6,693 nucleotides of DNA. It comes from Nitrososphaera sp. (GTDB lineage Archaea > Thermoproteota > Nitrososphaeria > Nitrososphaerales > Nitrososphaeraceae). Positions 4,325 to 6,693 of the stretch are shown here, one piece after another. Within the stretch, counting starts at the first letter, position 1, and the number at the start of each line of letters is the position of its first letter. Location: the NCBI GenBank assembly GCA_025935445.1, contig JAICVG010000055.1, positions 1 to 6,693 on the forward strand. Reading direction: 5' to 3'. The translations under genes and the position numbers were made by a program. The notes beneath the pieces are model-generated. The model was not told the DNA's origin. It made no database searches and saw only the letters and a program-made list of their open reading frames with translations.

Positions 4325-5026
4325 TTGTCTCTATCACTTGTTTTTACCGAGAACACGACCATTAGAATTGATATCTGTCCAAACAAGAGGACAAAGAGGT
4401 TGCGGCTGGTATCTGGCATAAATGGCGTGCAGGCAATGGTACCACTGAACTACAATGCCAAAGAGCTTGAGAGCTTTGTTGCTTCAAAGCGCAACTGGAT
4501 ATTCAAAACCTCACAATACTATGGCAAATTAAAAGAGCGCTGTATAGGACTTGAGCCATATACCATCTATTTTCTCGGCAGCAGGTATCGATTCCACATA
4601 GTAAAGGATCGGCAGCCGTCAACGATGATCAGTGACACCCTTAAACTGATAACCTTTCATGTTACTGATATGCGCAGATATAAACAGAATATGCACGAAT
4701 GGTACAAGCAGCAGACTGCCCGAATAATTGCAGACCGACTTCCAATGCTTGCAAGTAGGTTTAACGTCAAGTACAACAAAGTATCGATAAAGAATCAAAA
4801 GTCGAGGTGGGCCAGCTGCTCAAAAAAGAGGAACTTGCATTTCAACCTCCTGCTAGCTGCAGCCCCACCCAATGTCATTGACTATGTTATGATCCACGAG
4901 CTTATGCACCTAATAGAGTTTGATCACTCACACCAATTCTGGCAGCTAGTAAAGGAAGCTGACCCTGATTACAAGAAGCACAGAGAGTGGCTTGCCAATT
5001 ACTCGTTAGTAATAAAAGTAGCCTAA
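4325..5026 (+). CDS. YgjP/DUF45-type zinc metallopeptidase
   Basis: The 233-residue protein carries the full signature of the YgjP-like (DUF45) metallopeptidase family: KNQKSRWASCS (156-166), NLHFNLLLAAAP (170-181) and the zinc site H191-E-L-M-H195 with E192 as catalytic base and a third ligand H201 in DHSHQFW. N-terminal strands (about 10-40) and the helix around residues 43-62 match the usual layout, and the length is normal for the family, so the gene seems intact. The frame has a stop at 4313-4315, and TTG 4325 is the first usable start; no ATG exists near the N-terminus and no clear Shine-Dalgarno precedes it. Relatives are often found near restriction-modification genes, but none is visible here. 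Its stop lies 13 bases from the end of the convergent PRC-barrel-like gene. Substrate unknown; no export signal, so it probably acts in the cytoplasm. Confidence 0.88.
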   Translation: MSLSLVFTENTTIRIDICPNKRTKRLRLVSGINGVQAMVPLNYNAKELESFVASKRNWIFKTSQYYGKLKERCIGLEPYTIYFLGSRYRFHIVKDRQPSTMISDTLKLITFHVTDMRRYKQNMHEWYKQQTARIIADRLPMLASRFNVKYNKVSIKNQKSRWASCSKKRNLHFNLLLAAAPPNVIDYVMIHELMHLIEFDHSHQFWQLVKEADPDYKKHREWLANYSLVIKVA

Positions 5027-5039
5027 AAGATAGCGCAGC

Positions 5040-6158
5040 TTAGACACGCTCTGTCTTTTTTTCCGTACTGCTCTGCTCTAGGTCAATGTCTGTTTCTACC
5101 GTGACCGTATCGGTTTCTTCTTCTTTGCGCTGCGTCTGGGGCTCGCCCCTTCTATAACGCGGAGCTTCTATTGCCATGGCTCGAAGCTCCTCAACTGGAG
5201 GCTCAGTCTCTCTCTCAAACTTGGATCTGACAAGGCCGCTCGGCGCATCTATCCATAGCTGGCTTCCGTCGTAATCGCGGATATACGTCTTGGGAATATA
5301 ATAGATGTGAACGTTTGATACACCCTCTCTTACCACAATGAACTCATTGCCAATCCTTTCAACGTATCCTATCTCTACCTTATCAGTCGTCCTAGCGTGC
5401 TTGTGGATCAGCTGATCCCATGGTATGTCGTATGTTGTGCCAGAGTAGTCAACTGAAATCTCAGTCGAGGGTTCTTTTGCCATCAAAGGCACGCCGTGAA
5501 CAAATTGTGGATGGGCAGATTCTACTTGGTGCATCCGCTCTTGGTATTCTGGAGTTTGTGACTCTGAAGGCGGTGGTGGACTATCGCGCTCAAAGCGATC
5601 TTTGATCTCATCCTTTGTGAGGGAGGCGTACAAGGTGTCGCCGTCAAATCCTTGAATGTAGTACTTGGGGATGTAGTAGTGCTTTTTGGTCACCATTCCC
5701 TCCTTGACCTCGATATACTCGGTTGCAACACTTTCTGCGTCGCCGAGATCTTTCTTGTCACTTGATTTCACCTTCTTGCCAATGATCTTATCCCATGACA
5801 GCTGAACCATGTCTGAAGAAGGCTTGTATGTTGGAATGTTTGTAGCAAAGTCTGGATACTGTCGCGTAATGGTTGTCTTGCGCTCTCTATATTCTTGTGT
5901 CTCCCATTCAGATGGCTCAGGCGCGCTTTCTCTCTCAAACTTTGCTTTTACTTCATCCTTTGTAAGTGAAACCCACAGCTTATCGCCATCGTATCCGCTC
6001 AAATGATATTTTGGGATAAAGTAATAGGTCTTTGATACCATGCCCTCTTTTGTTTGAATGTAATCGAGGGTTATGCTTTCAACCTTGCCAAGGTCCTTGT
6101 CGTCACTTGATTTCACCTTCTTGCCAATGGCCTTGTCCCATGAAATGATATCGCTCAT
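5040..6158 (-). CDS. Tandem PRC-barrel-like protein, three repeats
   Basis: With ATG 6158 the protein has 372 residues. Three modules start at SWDKAIGKKVKSSD (6-19), SWDKIIGKKVKSSD (121-134) and PWDQLIHKHARTTD (246-259). Each continues with [LI]-G-x-[VA]-E, an E-G-[MV] turn, a [YF]-x-IPK block (about 47-50, 162-165, 287-290), a [YF]-DG-[DS]-x-L block and a closing FER-[ED] motif. Repeats 1 and 2 are very alike even at DNA level; repeat 3 is diverged. Linkers are Pro/Glu-rich, and the C-terminal 40 residues are charged and low in complexity (RKEEETDTVTVETD). This is the PRC-barrel-like fold, related to the two-repeat protein at 3919-3368. A longer reading from TTG 6182 would add YVHKCLC-type residues unlike the module starts; ATG MSDIISWDK fits the repeat boundary better and has a TATA-like box 29 bases upstream. 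No signal peptide or membrane helix. Function unknown. Confidence 0.75.
   Translation of the reverse strand: MSDIISWDKAIGKKVKSSDDKDLGKVESITLDYIQTKEGMVSKTYYFIPKYHLSGYDGDKLWVSLTKDEVKAKFERESAPEPSEWETQEYRERKTTITRQYPDFATNIPTYKPSSDMVQLSWDKIIGKKVKSSDKKDLGDAESVATEYIEVKEGMVTKKHYYIPKYYIQGFDGDTLYASLTKDEIKDRFERDSPPPPSESQTPEYQERMHQVESAHPQFVHGVPLMAKEPSTEISVDYSGTTYDIPWDQLIHKHARTTDKVEIGYVERIGNEFIVVREGVSNVHIYYIPKTYIRDYDGSQLWIDAPSGLVRSKFERETEPPVEELRAMAIEAPRYRRGEPQTQRKEEETDTVTVETDIDLEQSSTEKKTERV
5056..5062 (+). terminator. T7 tract ending the metallopeptidase transcript
   Basis: Seven T residues lie 30 bases past the TAA of the plus-strand metallopeptidase, inside the last codons of the convergent gene. A U-tract of this length is adequate for archaeal termination. 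No comparable tract follows the minus-strand gene closely. Confidence 0.4.
5757..5784. repeat. 28-bp exact direct repeat, left copy
   Basis: These 28 bases recur without mismatch at 6102-6129, exactly 345 bases (115 codons) away. They encode the IGKKVKSSD start of PRC-like repeat 2 and, in the other copy, of repeat 1. Flanking bases on both sides are also similar. Confidence 0.9.
6102..6129. repeat. 28-bp exact direct repeat, right copy
   Basis: This is the partner of 5757-5784 and encodes the same segment in PRC-like repeat 1. The third protein repeat has no such DNA identity. Confidence 0.9.
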
Positions 6159-6182
6159 ACACAAACACTTGTGAACATACAA

Positions 6183-6214
6183 TTTTTATCTATTTCATAT
6201 TAATCTTATATAAG
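6183..6214 (-). promoter_or_regulatory. Promoter region of the three-repeat PRC-barrel-like gene
   Basis: Two TATA-like elements are present. On the minus strand TAGATAAAAA (6192-6183) is centred 29 bases before ATG 6158 and would give a leaderless message. The perfect palindrome CTTATATAAG (6205-6214) overlaps the stop codon of the upstream gene and would start transcription near 6183, either giving a 25-base leader or a leaderless TTG 6182. Either way the promoter lies in the 47-base gap after the surface-protein gene. Confidence 0.5.
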
Positions 6215-6693
6215 CCGCTGTTTATACCTCTGAACAGCAATAGTAGCTATAATCCCAATAGCAAGCAGTACTGTTGCAAGCGGAAATTCAGGTACTATTG
6301 TAGCAGTAAATGTTACTGAGTCAGTCATGTCAGTTGCAGTGGCCGTTTCGTCCCCCCCTGGCTTGATGTTGCTTATATCTATGGTAACTGGCCCTGTGTA
6401 GTTACTATCAAGCTCGATCCTCTGCGTTGCCCTCCCTCCTACCCCCGGTTGGTCAAGCTGCTCCCATAATTTTCTGCCATCAGGAGTATAAATTGCCATA
6501 TCGTAGCTTTCTACAGGCATAGGCTCACCTCCGATTGCTCCAGGGATAGTAAGCGCCCTTTCAACATCGCCAGACCCAGTTACATTTGACTCCGTTTGAG
6601 GGATTGTATTGCTAGTAGGCAGTGGAGCACTGGCGTTATTGAATACTATCTCTACCTGCAAGGCATCCTCTACGTCAGAAACGGTCTGAGGCC
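6206..6693 (-). CDS. PEFG-like C-terminal-anchored surface protein, 5' end missing
   Basis: The frame is open to the right edge: before the TTG at 6661 the codons read PQTVSDVEDAL without a stop, so the gene starts outside the window and about 162 C-terminal residues are visible. The tail VPEFPLA followed by a hydrophobic helix (TVLLAIGIIATIAV) and basic QRYKQRL is the three-part PEFG-CTERM-like signal of Nitrososphaeria, thought to be processed or anchored by an archaeosortase. Upstream of it a beta-rich domain with AIYTPDGRKLWEQLDQ, GGRATQRIELDSNYTGPVTI and ISNIKPGG matches the extracellular module commonly preceding this tail. Three N-glycosylation sequons (NAS, NVT, NYT) agree with an exported glycoprotein. 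The motif is PEFP rather than PEFG. The substrate or partner is unknown. Confidence 0.8.
   Translation of the reverse strand, partial: PQTVSDVEDALQVEIVFNNASAPLPTSNTIPQTESNVTGSGDVERALTIPGAIGGEPMPVESYDMAIYTPDGRKLWEQLDQPGVGGRATQRIELDSNYTGPVTIDISNIKPGGDETATATDMTDSVTFTATIVPEFPLATVLLAIGIIATIAVQRYKQRLI

Noticed and set aside
5420..6006. Plus-strand frames at 5420-5605 and 5809-6006
   Set aside because: Both are antisense to the repeat modules of the three-repeat gene and have no independent support.

Overview
The window looks like chromosomal DNA of an ammonia-oxidising-type archaeon of the class Nitrososphaeria (Thaumarchaeota). Four things point there. A surface protein ends in a PEFG-like sorting tail (V-PEFP, hydrophobic helix, basic tail). 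Two proteins resemble the MEDS (DcmR-type) sensory family, which is expanded in these archaea together with stand-alone response regulators. There are tandem PRC-barrel-like proteins of a style familiar from this group. Several genes also have a TATA-like element 25-30 bases before the start codon, i.e. archaeal leaderless or short-leader promoters. Genus cannot be fixed from the sequence.

Left part (1-2470): a minus-strand pair encodes a receiver-only response regulator (1485-925) and a MEDS-like sensor (928-224), translationally coupled by an ATGA overlap. A second, divergent MEDS-like gene (1840-2454, plus) starts at TTG behind a strong Shine-Dalgarno. The 354-base region between them holds several dyads and a good TATA box. 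At the extreme left a minus-strand Shine-Dalgarno, a TATA-like box and a 12-bp tandem repeat announce another minus-strand gene outside the window. No histidine kinase is visible.

Middle (2470-4324): a noncoding stretch leads to a 64-aa zinc-ribbon-like protein (2802-2996), followed by a possible 24-aa Cys/His-rich micro-protein (3055-3129). Converging on these from the right are a two-repeat PRC-barrel-like protein (3919-3368) and, 28 bases after its stop, a 59-aa open frame (3339-3160) that is easily missed. The 405-base gap after 3919 holds three perfect copies of an 11-bp repeat.

Right part (4325-6693): a YgjP/DUF45-type metallopeptidase (4325-5026, plus) converges with a three-repeat PRC-barrel-like protein (6158-5040, minus). 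Upstream of the latter, on the same strand, is the C-terminal part of a PEFG-type surface glycoprotein that runs off the right edge.

Overall this is a signalling and cell-surface neighbourhood: phospho-receiver plus MEDS sensors on the left, two members of a PRC-barrel-like repeat family on the right, with small Zn-binding proteins between. Functional links between the blocks are inference only. No tRNA, rRNA, CRISPR array or transposase was seen.
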